Assembly: GCA_017501255.1 (NCBI GenBank)
Contig: JAFVXE010000018.1
Location: forward strand, 113,950 to 177,949
DNA length: 64,000 nt
Origin: Clostridia bacterium
GTDB lineage: Bacteria > Bacillota > Clostridia > Christensenellales > Aristaeellaceae
Direction of reading: 5' to 3'
Below the pieces are notes generated by a model. It saw only the letters and a program-made list of their open reading frames with translations, was not told the DNA's origin and ran no database searches. The position numbers were made by a program, and so were the translations under genes. Below, one piece after another: positions 23,936 through 32,537 of this stretch (position 1 is its first letter; every line of letters begins with the position of its first letter).

Positions 23936-24017
23936 GCAGGGGCGCTGCCCCTGCACCCCGCCAAAGGGATTTCATCCCTTTGGAATCCCGAATTTGCGCC
24001 CATTGCATGGGCGCAAA
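23936..24017 (+). repeat. Three-hairpin intergenic module
   Basis: Hairpin 1 is GCAGGGGCGCTGCCCCTGC (23936-23954), linker ACCCCG, hairpin 2 CCAAAGGG/CCCTTTGG (23961-23983), linker AATCCC, hairpin 3 GCGCCCATTGCATGGGCGC (23996-24014). Confidence 0.85.
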
Positions 24018-24042
24018 AGGAACGCTATAGAGAATATACAAC

Positions 24043-24097
24043 AAAACCTCTGAAAGGGTGGGGGCAGTTTGCCCTTGTCATTTCGGAGGTTTTGTCT
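24043..24097 (+). terminator. Intrinsic terminator
   Basis: AAAACCTCTGAAA pairs with TTTCGGAGGTTTT (24081-24093), enclosing a small GGGCA/TGCCC hairpin, then TGTCTCTTTT. It ends the transcript from 19210. No gene is seen in 24098-24274. Confidence 0.65.
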
Positions 24098-24274
24098 CTT
24101 TTCCTTGTTTCCAGCTGTCCTTGCATTGCATGGGTGGCGTTTTCTTTGTTTGAACAACACCAGCCTGTTTGGGCAGGATTTTGTCCCCCGCAACGAGAAC
24201 TGTATCAGGTACGGATTTTATTCGCCATTATCCGGCGGGTTTTCCCGCCTCCCCCCCGAAAGGAGACTTCCTCT

Positions 24275-24766
24275 ATGTCCAACCAAAAGAAAACCAAGGC
24301 CGAAGCCTGGCAGGCTTTCAAGTTCACCCTGTTTTCTGCCAGCGCCGGTATCATCCAGCTGGGTTCCTTTGAGCTGTTCACCAGAGCCTTTGGCTGGACC
24401 TATCTGCCCGCCTACCTGACCTCGCTGGTGCTCAGTGTGTTGTGGAACTTCACCTTCAACCGCCGCTATACCTTCCGCAGCGATGCCAACGTACCCCGTG
24501 CCATGGCACTGGTGGCGCTGTTCTATGCGGTGTTCACGCCGCTGAGCGGCTGGTGGGGCAAAGCGCTCACCGATGCTGGCTGGAATGGCGATCTGGTGAT
24601 GATCGGCACCATGCTGATCAACTTTGTGACGGAGTTTTTGTACCAGAAATTCGTGGTCTACCGTGGCATGATCGACACCAACGATGTAGCCAAGCGGGCC
24701 ATGGAGAAGGAAGCGGCGCAGGCTGCCCAGACGGCGCAAGCAGAGGAAACCATCACCGCCGAATAA
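24275..24766 (+). CDS. GtrA-like membrane protein
   Basis: 163 residues with four membrane helices; NFTFNRRYTFR after helix 2 and EFLYQKFVVYRG at the end of helix 4 are GtrA-type motifs. GtrA proteins act with undecaprenyl-phosphate-linked sugars, possibly as flippases for cell-envelope glycosylation. A 25-residue Ala/Glu/Gln-rich tail follows. The start has AAAGGAG ten bases upstream. A YbhN-type membrane protein gene follows after 48 bases, another family linked to lipid or lipid-linked substrate movement. Confidence 0.88.
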   Translation: MSNQKKTKAEAWQAFKFTLFSASAGIIQLGSFELFTRAFGWTYLPAYLTSLVLSVLWNFTFNRRYTFRSDANVPRAMALVALFYAVFTPLSGWWGKALTDAGWNGDLVMIGTMLINFVTEFLYQKFVVYRGMIDTNDVAKRAMEKEAAQAAQTAQAEETITAE

Positions 24767-24814
24767 CGGCAGGCTGCAACAAATCCACCATTCCAACATA
24801 AGGAAGCATGAAGC

Positions 24815-25786
24815 ATGACTGAAAAAAAGCTGAACCTGAAAAAGATGCTGTCCCTTTCCCTGTCCGCCGTTCTGGTGGTGCTGCTGGCCCTGTACATCTG
24901 GCAGAACCGGCATGATATGGCCCAGCTGCTCCGGCTGGATGCGGGCACCGTGGCCCTGATGTTCCTCTTCGGCCTTGGCGGCTGCGTGATGAACTGCGTC
25001 TATCACCGCATCATCCTGAGCACCTTCAAGGTGGAGCTGGATCTGGTGGACTGGATGGGCGTGGTGATGGTCAGCAATGTAATCGCCTTTGTGATGCCCC
25101 TGCGGGCTGATCTGATCTTCTCCGCTGCTTACTACAAAAAGGTGAAGGGGCTGGCCTACACCCGCAGTGTGTCCATCGCTGCGGGCAATGTGGTGTTCGG
25201 CGTGGCCTTTGCCCTTTTGGAAACCGCCGTGGCCCTGATCCTTACCGGCATCATCGACGGCAAATGGCCGCTGGCTCTGTGGCTGATTTTGATCGTGGGC
25301 GTCATCGGCGTGGCGGCTTTCCTGGTGATTGCGCTGGTGCTGGGGGATCATCAGCCTGCCTTTGTGCGCAAGTACCGCATCGTGCGGGAAATGGTGGAGG
25401 GCTTTGTGCAGCTGCTCCGGGACAAGCGGATGCTGTTGCAGGTGGTGGTCTGCCTTGCGGTGAACCATTTCTTCCATTTGCTGCTGTACATGGTCTGCTT
25501 CCGTGCCATCGGCATGGAAATGACCATCTATCAGGCTTTGCTGTACAACAGCATGAGCAAACTGTCCAGTATGCTCACCATCGTTCCCGGGAATATTGGC
25601 ATCAAGGAGGCCGTCATGGGCTTCGCCACCGGCATGATGGGCAACCTGTTCCAGAGCGGCGTGATGGTATCGCTTTTGCAGCGGGTCACGCTGATGATTG
25701 TCTACATCGTGGTGGGCGGCCTGTTTGCATGGCCCGTGTTCCGCAAAATGAAACTGGCTGATCAAAAGCCGGAGGAAGCACAATGA
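24815..25786 (+). CDS. YbhN/UPF0104-type membrane protein (lysylphosphatidylglycerol flippase domain)
   Basis: 323 residues, about eight membrane helices, basic N-terminus. The sequence pattern (RADLIFSAAYYKK, then SMLTIVPGNIGIKEAVMG) matches the membrane domain of MprF and stand-alone YbhN proteins, where a conserved glycine-rich segment and Glu follow a proline. MprF-type domains flip aminoacylated phospholipids; stand-alone members are poorly known. ATG follows AAGGAAG. The stop overlaps the uvrC start (ATGA). Confidence 0.82.
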   Translation: MTEKKLNLKKMLSLSLSAVLVVLLALYIWQNRHDMAQLLRLDAGTVALMFLFGLGGCVMNCVYHRIILSTFKVELDLVDWMGVVMVSNVIAFVMPLRADLIFSAAYYKKVKGLAYTRSVSIAAGNVVFGVAFALLETAVALILTGIIDGKWPLALWLILIVGVIGVAAFLVIALVLGDHQPAFVRKYRIVREMVEGFVQLLRDKRMLLQVVVCLAVNHFFHLLLYMVCFRAIGMEMTIYQALLYNSMSKLSSMLTIVPGNIGIKEAVMGFATGMMGNLFQSGVMVSLLQRVTLMIVYIVVGGLFAWPVFRKMKLADQKPEEAQ

Positions 25787-27639
25787 ACGACCGTCTTCGG
25801 GAGAAAATCGCCATGCTGCCTGAAAGCCCCGGCTGCTACATCATGAAAAGCCAAGGGGAAATTATCTACATCGGTAAGGCGGTAAACCTGAAAAACCGTG
25901 TCCGGCAGTATTTTCATGGGTCGCACACCCCCAAGGTTGCCGCCATGGCATCCCGGGTGGACGATTTCGACCTGATGCTCTGCCAGACCAATTTTGAAGC
26001 CCTGACCCTTGAATGCAATCTCATCAAGAAGCACAAGCCCTTTTACAACATCCTGCTCAAGGATGACAAGCACTACCCCTATCTGCGCATCGATCTTTCC
26101 GAGACTTATCCCCGCCTGACGCTGGCCCGCCGCATGAACGTGCGGGACGGTGCCAAGTATTTCGGCCCCTATATCGGCGCCACGGCAGTGCGGCAGGTGA
26201 TGGAAGAGGTGCGCCGGTTCTTTCCCCTGCGCACCTGCAAGCTGAATCTGCCCCTGAAAACGCCCCGCCGACCCTGCATGAATTACCAGATCGGCAAGTG
26301 TAAAGCCCCCTGTGCCGGGCTGATCAGTCAGGAGGACTACCGGGCCATTCTGGATCGGGTCATTGCTTTCCTTTCCGGCGACAGCCGGGAACTGCTCAAG
26401 CAGCTGGAAGGCGAAATGATGGCTGCCAGTATGCGCATGGAATACGAGCAGGCTGCCATCATCCGGGACAAAATCGCCGATATCCGGCAGCTGATGGAGG
26501 AACAGCACGCCATCCAGACCAAGGATGTGGAGCAGGATATCCTGGCGGTTGCTGTGGACGACATTGATGCCATGGTGCAGCTCACCCACATCCGGGGCGG
26601 GCGCATGGAGGGCGGCCGGGCCATCCTCATGGAAGGCTGCGGCGGCGACGAGCCGGAGCAGATTCTGGCCCAGTTCCTCACCCAGTACTACGATGACGAA
26701 CACCTGATTCCCCGCAACGTGCTGGTACAGTGCCTGCCCGAGCCCATTGACGAGCTGGAAAAGTGGCTGCGGGAGCGCAAAGGCGGCGCAGTCACCCTTG
26801 CCTGCCCCCAGCGGGGCGACAAGGCAGATCTAATCCGTCTGGCTGCCAAAAATGCCGAGAATGCTCTCTTCCATCACCGGGAGAGCCAGCAGGTGAAATT
26901 TGCCCGCACCACCCTTGCCATGGAAGAGTTGCAGCAGGCCCTCAACCTGCCCACTCTACCCCAGCGCATCGAGGGCTACGATATTTCCAACACGCAGGGC
27001 GTCCTCAGCGTTGCCGCCATGGTGGTGTTTGAGGAGGGGCAGCCTGCCAAGAAGGAATACCGCCATTTCCGCATCAAAACCGTGGAAGGTCCCAACGACT
27101 TCGCCTCCATGTACGAGGTCATCCACCGCCGCCTGACCCACGGCCTCACCGAGCGTAAAGAGCGCATCGATGCGGGGCTCGACCCGGATACCGGACGCTT
27201 CTCCAAGCTGCCGGATGTGATTCTCATCGACGGCGGCCCCGAGCAGCTCCGCTACGCCCAGCGGGCCATGAAAGCCGCCGGGGCCAACATCCCCATGTTC
27301 AGCCTTGCGGAGCGTTTCGAGATCATCTTCCTGCCCGATCAGGAGGAACCGGTGGTTCTGGACCGCCGTTCCAACGCTCAGTTGCTTATCCAGCACATCC
27401 GCGACGAGGCCCACCGCTTCGGCATCACCCATCACCGGGCACTCCGGGGCAAAAGCAACCTACACAGCGAATTGGACAACATCGAAGGCATTGGCCCCAA
27501 GCGCCGCACTGCCCTCATCCGTCATTTCGGCGGCGTGAAGCCCATTTTTACCGCAACCAAAGAAGCTTTGATGGAGGTAGAGGGCATCAGCAGCGAGATG
27601 GCGGAGCGGATTCTGGCCTATGCGAAGGAGCGGAAATAG
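25783..27639 (+). CDS. uvrC: Excinuclease ABC subunit C
   Basis: 618 residues, normal length. The N-terminal GIY-YIG nuclease (GCYIMKSQGEIIYIGKA, about 15-31, with R40) makes the 3' incision. The Cys-rich segment RPCMNYQIGKCKAPC, the UVR motif (about 203-238), the RNase-H-like C-terminal nuclease (GYDISN, VILIDGG) and a helix-hairpin-helix pair at the end (IEGIGPKRRTALIRHFGG) complete the protein. It acts with UvrA and UvrB in nucleotide excision repair. Translationally coupled to an unrelated membrane protein gene upstream. Confidence 0.98.
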   Translation: MNDRLREKIAMLPESPGCYIMKSQGEIIYIGKAVNLKNRVRQYFHGSHTPKVAAMASRVDDFDLMLCQTNFEALTLECNLIKKHKPFYNILLKDDKHYPYLRIDLSETYPRLTLARRMNVRDGAKYFGPYIGATAVRQVMEEVRRFFPLRTCKLNLPLKTPRRPCMNYQIGKCKAPCAGLISQEDYRAILDRVIAFLSGDSRELLKQLEGEMMAASMRMEYEQAAIIRDKIADIRQLMEEQHAIQTKDVEQDILAVAVDDIDAMVQLTHIRGGRMEGGRAILMEGCGGDEPEQILAQFLTQYYDDEHLIPRNVLVQCLPEPIDELEKWLRERKGGAVTLACPQRGDKADLIRLAAKNAENALFHHRESQQVKFARTTLAMEELQQALNLPTLPQRIEGYDISNTQGVLSVAAMVVFEEGQPAKKEYRHFRIKTVEGPNDFASMYEVIHRRLTHGLTERKERIDAGLDPDTGRFSKLPDVILIDGGPEQLRYAQRAMKAAGANIPMFSLAERFEIIFLPDQEEPVVLDRRSNAQLLIQHIRDEAHRFGITHHRALRGKSNLHSELDNIEGIGPKRRTALIRHFGGVKPIFTATKEALMEVEGISSEMAERILAYAKERK

Positions 27640-27651
27640 CCAGGGGAAACG

Positions 27652-27762
27652 GTGGGAGGCGCTGCCTCCCACACCCACTGCCAAAGGGCGCTGCCCTTTG
27701 GAAACCCGGCAGGGAGCCATGCTCCCTGCACCCACTCATTGCGCCCATTTCATGGGCGCAAA
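27652..27762 (+). repeat. Four-hairpin version of the intergenic module
   Basis: GTGGGAGGCGCTGCCTCCCAC (27652-27672), CCAAAGGG/CCCTTTGG (27681-27701), CAGGGAG/CTCCCTG (27710-27728) and GCGCCCATTTCATGGGCGC (27741-27759), joined by ACCCACTG, AAACCCGG and CACCCA linkers. It begins 12 bases after the uvrC stop. Confidence 0.85.
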
Positions 27763-27890
27763 ATGTTTTTAGGGAGAAGCGGTCAAATGCAAAGGGACGC
27801 TCAAATGTGTCAAGAACGGTTCCAGACAAACTTGATATAGCTTTGCTGTCCGGCATAGTATACAATCCTTTCTGAAAGGAGGGCGACACC

Positions 27891-28637
27891 ATGGGCTACC
27901 GAAACGCACAGGAGATTTTTCCCGAAGGTCTTCTCCGACAGATTCAACGGTATGTATCCGGCGAAACCATCTACATTCCAGCCCGGAACGAGAAAAAAGC
28001 CTGGGGCGAAACATCCGGCTATCAGCGCTACATCCGGGAGCGGAACGAAGAGATTCGCACCCATTTTGCAAACGGGCTGACCATAGAAGAGCTGATGGAA
28101 AAATATGCCCTCTCCTACGATTCCATCAAACGGATCGTATACAGCCGAAAGGAGACCGCCATGCTGAAATACAGCGCTACTCTGTCCTCTGCCAAAGCCT
28201 ATGCCAACGCAGGCAAATTGGACACCTGGATTCATCTGTTTCTGAATGAGGAAGGACGGAACATTCCTTTCTCCGATGGCCTCAAACTGTTCGACCGGTA
28301 CTATTTCAGTCCGGCGCTGTTTCCCACCCGTCTGTTCAAACGCTGCACAGGCCCGGAGCCGGACATGAAATACCAGATCGACCCGGACTGGTGGCAGCAG
28401 CGTGTGGCGGCGCTGGAAAACGTTATTCAGACGGAACCGGATCTGCCGCCCCTGATAGTTCACTATGTAGACGGCGCCTTTGAGCTGAACGATGGCAACC
28501 ACCGTCACAAAGCCTATGAAAACCTTGGCATTGAAAACGTCTGGGTCATCATCTGGATAACGGAAGAGGCGGAGCTGGACGATTTTTCTGCCAAATACGG
28601 CGCCTATGTGAAGGACTGCAAGATCATCCGCCGATAA
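27891..28637 (+). CDS. Fusion of a CD3324/Mor-like HTH domain and a ParB-like domain
   Basis: 248 residues. Residues 1-90 match the small CD3324-type family (N-terminal EIFPEGLLRQIQRYVSG, YIPARNEKKAWGE, then a helix-turn-helix in NGLTIEELMEKYALSYDSIKRIVYSRK). Residues 150-248 match stand-alone ParB/sulfiredoxin-like proteins, with LNDGNHRHKAYENLG (199-213) and VIIWITEEAEL. The two are usually separate genes. The HTH suggests DNA binding; the ParB-like half could bind or hydrolyse a nucleotide or be a nuclease (unknown). GGAGGG lies nine bases before the ATG. Monocistronic. Confidence 0.82.
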   Translation: MGYRNAQEIFPEGLLRQIQRYVSGETIYIPARNEKKAWGETSGYQRYIRERNEEIRTHFANGLTIEELMEKYALSYDSIKRIVYSRKETAMLKYSATLSSAKAYANAGKLDTWIHLFLNEEGRNIPFSDGLKLFDRYYFSPALFPTRLFKRCTGPEPDMKYQIDPDWWQQRVAALENVIQTEPDLPPLIVHYVDGAFELNDGNHRHKAYENLGIENVWVIIWITEEAELDDFSAKYGAYVKDCKIIRR

Positions 28638-28733
28638 ACCGGCCTTTGCAAAGGGATTTCCACCATTGCCAACCATTGTCTCAAATAGCTGCCCCGCTGC
28701 CTGCGCACAATAGCCGCGAGGAGGCGAACAGCT

Positions 28734-29351
28734 TTGAAAAAGAAACTTGGAACCCTAATGGTACTCTCTGTAGCGTGCATGGGCCTGTTCTCGGCCTGCA
28801 CCAGCAACGCCGATGCTGTGCCCAACCCGGCCCCCACCGCCAATACCGCCGGCAAGGTGACCACTGCGCCCATGGCTACCACATCCCCGGATGCCACCAT
28901 GGATGTGATGCCCATGCCCACTGCATCCGCTGAGCCTGCCACCGTTGGTGCAGCCAACACCGTGGACGATGCCAAGCGCATCAGTCAGCGGGTGGAGGAC
29001 GAGGTGGACAAACTGTCCGAAGTGGATGACGCAGAAGCGGTTGTCATCGGCAATATTGCGCTGGTGGGCGTATCCTACGACGGCCAGTATCAGGGCGGCA
29101 TGACCGACCGACTGAAAAAGATGATCACCGAACGGGTGGAGATGACCGATAAGACCATCACCGCCGTGCACGTGACCGACGATTCTGCCCTCTACAAGTC
29201 CATTGCTGAGCTGAACGACATGATGGATGACGTGAACGCCAGCTTTGAGACCCTGCAGACCCGTGCGCTGGACATTGCCGCCAAGCTGACCGGCAACGGC
29301 ATCGCCCAGCCCCAGACCGGCACCGGCGCCAACCAGCAGAGTGCCACCTGA
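28734..29351 (+). CDS. YhcN/YlaJ-type sporulation lipoprotein
   Basis: 205 residues from TTG behind GAGGAGG. A lipoprotein signal ends FSAC (Cys22), then a Thr/Pro/Ala-rich linker precedes a domain (about 75-170) with the alternating pattern of YhcN/YlaJ proteins: an N-terminal helix (DDAKRISQRVEDEVDKL), VDDAEAVVIGNIALVGVSY, and KMITERVEMTDKTITAVHVTDD. Members sit in spore membranes and affect germination or outgrowth in Bacillus. Consistent with spo0A in the window. Confidence 0.82.
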   Translation: MKKKLGTLMVLSVACMGLFSACTSNADAVPNPAPTANTAGKVTTAPMATTSPDATMDVMPMPTASAEPATVGAANTVDDAKRISQRVEDEVDKLSEVDDAEAVVIGNIALVGVSYDGQYQGGMTDRLKKMITERVEMTDKTITAVHVTDDSALYKSIAELNDMMDDVNASFETLQTRALDIAAKLTGNGIAQPQTGTGANQQSAT

Positions 29352-29387
29352 TGAGGGCTTCGCCCCTCATTCCCGGCGCAAGTACGC

Positions 29388-29422
29388 CAAAAGCCCACGA
29401 CCGGAATGGCCGTGGGCTTTTG
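29388..29422. terminator. Bidirectional terminator between convergent genes
   Basis: CAAAAGCCCACG (29388-29399) pairs with CGTGGGCTTTTG (29411-29422). It serves the lipoprotein gene from the left and the hydrolase gene from the right. A second small hairpin (ATGAGGGCTTCGCCCCTCAT) lies at 29350-29369. Confidence 0.85.
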
Positions 29423-29437
29423 ATATGGCAAAGTCGA

Positions 29438-30280
29438 TTATGATACGGTAAACCGCAGGTTGCGGGCAAAGAGGCGAACCTCCCGCAGGGCTTCAAAATC
29501 GTGCATTTCGGAAAAGCCGTGCGCACCGTTTTCAATCAGGTACAGGCGGGCCCGCTGGTCGGGTTCCATGCCTTCGGGGCAGCTGTCCAGATAAGCCTGA
29601 TACGCCCGCTTGGAATACTCCGCTTTCACCAGCGTATCCCCGGTGCCATGAAGCAGCAGCACCCGGCCCCGGAAGGGCTTGATCAGCTCGAAGGGATCCA
29701 TGTCCAGCACATCGGTCACATAGCGGCAGCCCAGCTTCATGGGGCCGCAGTCCACCGTTTCCGGAACGTTCGCAGGATCAAAACGGGCAAACATCATATG
29801 ACCGGACCGGGCATCATCCGGGATGCACAGGGCGGGATAGAACAGGATCAGCCGTCCCACCTCGCTGGGATGCTGCGCCGCCGCCAGTGCCGAAACAAAG
29901 CCGCCCTGGCTGCAGCCCACCAGCATCACCCGGCTGGCATCCACATAGGGCTGCGCCTTGGCACAGGCCAGTACCGCCTCCAGATCCCGCACCTCCGTCA
30001 GCACGGACATATCGGTGGTTTCGCCGTCGCTCTGATTGCCGCCCAGGCTGCCGCCGCAAAAATCAAAGGTGAAGGTGGCATAACCCAGATTGGCGATTTC
30101 CTTGGCATACTTACGAACAGAATCCTGCTTTGCCATAAAGCTGTGGCTGACAATGGCCACCGGCAACGCATCTTCGTTGGGACGGAATACCGTTCCCCGG
30201 ATGGTAAGCCCCTCCCGCTGGCAAGCGAAAGGTTCCTCGATCAAATGAGCAAAACGTTTGCTCTCATCGGATGAAAACAT
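29438..30280 (-). CDS. Alpha/beta hydrolase (esterase/acylaminoacyl-peptidase-like)
   Basis: 280 residues. The nucleophile elbow is GCSQGG, the acid lies in HGTGDTLV and the histidine in ENGAHGFSE; HSFMAKQDS forms the oxyanion region. The family includes cinnamoyl and feruloyl esterases and lipase-like enzymes; the substrate cannot be set. Cytoplasmic. The start at 30280 (MFSSDESKRF) has GGGAGG ten bases upstream, and an upstream in-frame Met is not supported. Convergent with the sporulation lipoprotein gene. Confidence 0.88.
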   Translation of the reverse strand: MFSSDESKRFAHLIEEPFACQREGLTIRGTVFRPNEDALPVAIVSHSFMAKQDSVRKYAKEIANLGYATFTFDFCGGSLGGNQSDGETTDMSVLTEVRDLEAVLACAKAQPYVDASRVMLVGCSQGGFVSALAAAQHPSEVGRLILFYPALCIPDDARSGHMMFARFDPANVPETVDCGPMKLGCRYVTDVLDMDPFELIKPFRGRVLLLHGTGDTLVKAEYSKRAYQAYLDSCPEGMEPDQRARLYLIENGAHGFSEMHDFEALREVRLFARNLRFTVS

Positions 30281-30406
30281 TAGTTTTTCCTCCCCTGTTG
30301 GCAACGCACCATTTTTCAGCCCAACTATAGCACAGGCGAACCCTGCGTGGCAACGCAGCTTGCTGCCAAAATACAGACAAAAAAAGAGGGATGCTGCTCG
30401 CATTCC

Positions 30407-30976
30407 CTACACATGAAACTTCTTATGATACTCATGCAGCATGGGTTTCCAATACAATATCAGCATCAGCAGCTGGATGCCCAGACTGACGCTGCCTACA
30501 ACAATCATAGGCCAGCTGAGCCGAATGCGGCAGCACAGCATAATCAGCGTGGAAACCATACCCGCCACCAGCAGTTCGAACAAAGGCAGGAAATTCCGCT
30601 TTTCGCCCCGGAAGTAGCACAGAAAATAAACCCCCATCAGAATCAGCATACTGAAAAAAACAATCTGCGCCACAAAAGCGCCCCAGTTGCCGCCGATAAC
30701 GCTCTCCAGAAGCAGCTGATACAGGCACACGGCCGCTGCCACATCGCAGCCTTTTTTGATCAGGGTATTCTCCACCTGCGGACGGTAGAGAAAGGCGATC
30801 CACAACACGCACAGCCCGCCGATGACGATCAGGCTCCAATGGATGCCCGGGGTCAGCATATCAATAATCAGGCAGGTGTAGGCCACAATGGTGAACAGGG
30901 CGCGCCACAGGTCGTAGGCATTGCGGACGAAGAAATTCTTTTTCTTCACCACCGGATAGGTCACTTTCACTTCCAT
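30407..30976 (-). CDS. DUF6320-like membrane protein
   Basis: 189 residues with about six membrane helices and a short hydrophilic N-terminus (MEVKVTYPVVKKKNFF). It starts two bases after the stop of the acyltransferase gene, so it is co-translated with it. In other Clostridia a small DUF6320-type membrane protein commonly follows an alcohol-acetyltransferase-like gene; I base the name on this pairing and the general character. Function unknown, perhaps supplying or accepting the enzyme's substrate at the membrane. Confidence 0.7.
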   Translation of the reverse strand: MEVKVTYPVVKKKNFFVRNAYDLWRALFTIVAYTCLIIDMLTPGIHWSLIVIGGLCVLWIAFLYRPQVENTLIKKGCDVAAAVCLYQLLLESVIGGNWGAFVAQIVFFSMLILMGVYFLCYFRGEKRNFLPLFELLVAGMVSTLIMLCCRIRLSWPMIVVGSVSLGIQLLMLILYWKPMLHEYHKKFHV

Positions 30977-30978
30977 CC

Positions 30979-32466
30979 TCAGCCGCTCCCTTCCATGTAT
31001 GGTTTCAGTCCCTCATCGCACAGATGCTGGTAGAGGGCGTCCTCAAAGAGGGTCAGGTGCGTATTTTTCACCACGGTAAGCACGGTTTTGTCCCCAAAGC
31101 TGCATACGGACAGCACCGCCTTGTTTTCCACCGGCGGGCCCAGCACAAAGTCGAATTTGTCCACATAGGGCTGCATTTCCTCCGGCAGGGTAATAGCGCC
31201 CAGATTGCTCAGGGTGGAGGTAAACACGCCGTCCCCCAGCTTGCCGTAGATAAAGTAGGCGATGGGCCGCTTGATGCTCAGCGGGATGAACCGCAGCCAG
31301 CGCACCAGGCGGCAGCTCAGGCGCATGGTGGCTTCCAGCGGCTCCTGGGCCGTACCCTGACGAATCTGGGCCATGATCTCCGGCATCATCTCCGCCACAG
31401 TGGTGACCTGGGAGGGATGCAGGCGAATGCTGGTATACATGGAGAAATTGCGCAGGGTTTTGACCGGGTGGAATTTGCGCATATTCACCGGCAGCTGAAT
31501 CTGAATCTTTTTGCGGCTGTGGGGATTGATCCGGCTGGCTTCCTTGCAGCTGAGCATATGCAGCGCCAGAAGGAACCCGGTCATGGTGCCGCCGTTGCGA
31601 TGGGCGGCTTCCAGCAGAGCTTTGGTGCTCAGATTGTAGTGGAGCACCCGGTTGGGCTGCTCCAGCGGCACCATGCCCTTCATCTGCAAGGCGGGCTTAT
31701 CGGAAAAACCGCCTGCCGTGCCTTTGCCGGATACCGGGAAGGCATCTTCCCACTCAGCCGCATCCGGCGCCTCGTCAAGGGAAAACACACCGTCGAAATC
31801 CGGCAGTTCTGCCCCCAGCAGTTCCAAATAGGTTTTCACCAGCGTGCGCAGAAAGATACTGCCGCCGCTGCCATCGGTCAGGATGTGGAAAAACTCCACA
31901 CTGATGCGATTCTCAAAAAACACCACCCGAAGGGACGGGGAGTGCACCGCACCCACCTTCATGACGGCGCAGGGCAGCTTGGTTTCCGGGCGCACGGCAT
32001 AACGGCGCATTCCGGCATCCAGATAGTGCCAGAAAAAGCCGCATTTAATGGTGGTGGCAAAGGAGGGAAAGCGGCGCATCACATAGGTCAGCGCCATTTG
32101 CAGAATCTCCGGCACCACCGGCTCCTTCAGGTAGCAGCTCAGGCGGAAAACCATCATGCGCTTGACGCTCATGCTCAAAGGGTAGATCTTGGCCGCCACA
32201 TCCAGCGGATACCAGTCCGTGCGCTCCTTCAGATAGAAATCGCCAAGCCGCTCCGGGTTCAGGCGTTCCATGGCGGTTTCCATGGTTTCGCCCAGGCTTA
32301 TCAGCCGATGCAGCGCCCACGCATGGTCCTCCAGCATCTGCTGGGTATATTTGCGGCTCAGTTTCAGGCGCTTGTTCACATCGGTCAGGTAGTCCATCAC
32401 CAGGGGCAGCTGCTCCGGGGTGAAGAGCTTGGCTGCAATGGGACAGCGTACAGGCTTCTGCTTCAA
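30979..32466 (-). CDS. Condensation/alcohol-acetyltransferase-like acyltransferase
   Basis: 495 residues, soluble. The BAHD/condensation-domain active-site motif HxxxDG appears as HILTDGSGG (around residue 193), and the second half has the typical SNLG segment (TSTLSNLGAITLP). The enzyme would transfer an acyl group to an alcohol or amine. AGGAGG lies nine bases before the ATG. It forms a tight pair with the small membrane protein downstream and lies 71 bases after the transglutaminase gene, from which a hairpin separates it. Confidence 0.85.
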   Translation of the reverse strand: MKQKPVRCPIAAKLFTPEQLPLVMDYLTDVNKRLKLSRKYTQQMLEDHAWALHRLISLGETMETAMERLNPERLGDFYLKERTDWYPLDVAAKIYPLSMSVKRMMVFRLSCYLKEPVVPEILQMALTYVMRRFPSFATTIKCGFFWHYLDAGMRRYAVRPETKLPCAVMKVGAVHSPSLRVVFFENRISVEFFHILTDGSGGSIFLRTLVKTYLELLGAELPDFDGVFSLDEAPDAAEWEDAFPVSGKGTAGGFSDKPALQMKGMVPLEQPNRVLHYNLSTKALLEAAHRNGGTMTGFLLALHMLSCKEASRINPHSRKKIQIQLPVNMRKFHPVKTLRNFSMYTSIRLHPSQVTTVAEMMPEIMAQIRQGTAQEPLEATMRLSCRLVRWLRFIPLSIKRPIAYFIYGKLGDGVFTSTLSNLGAITLPEEMQPYVDKFDFVLGPPVENKAVLSVCSFGDKTVLTVVKNTHLTLFEDALYQHLCDEGLKPYMEGSG

Positions 32467-32482
32467 AAAATTCCTCCTGTCA

Positions 32483-32533
32483 TACAGAAATCGCAGGCGC
32501 AGGCTGAAAACAGTCCGCTACCTGCGATCTGTA
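32483..32533 (-). repeat. Hairpin between transglutaminase and acyltransferase genes
   Basis: TACAG-AAATCGCAGG pairs with CCTGCGAT-CTGTA across a 22-base loop. No T-tract follows on the minus strand, so partial attenuation or RNA processing is more likely than full termination. Confidence 0.5.
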
Positions 32534-32537
32534 TCGG

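Noticed and set aside
24815..25786. Full MprF lysylphosphatidylglycerol synthase
   Set aside because: Only the membrane flippase-like domain is present; the C-terminal tRNA-dependent aminoacyltransferase domain is absent.
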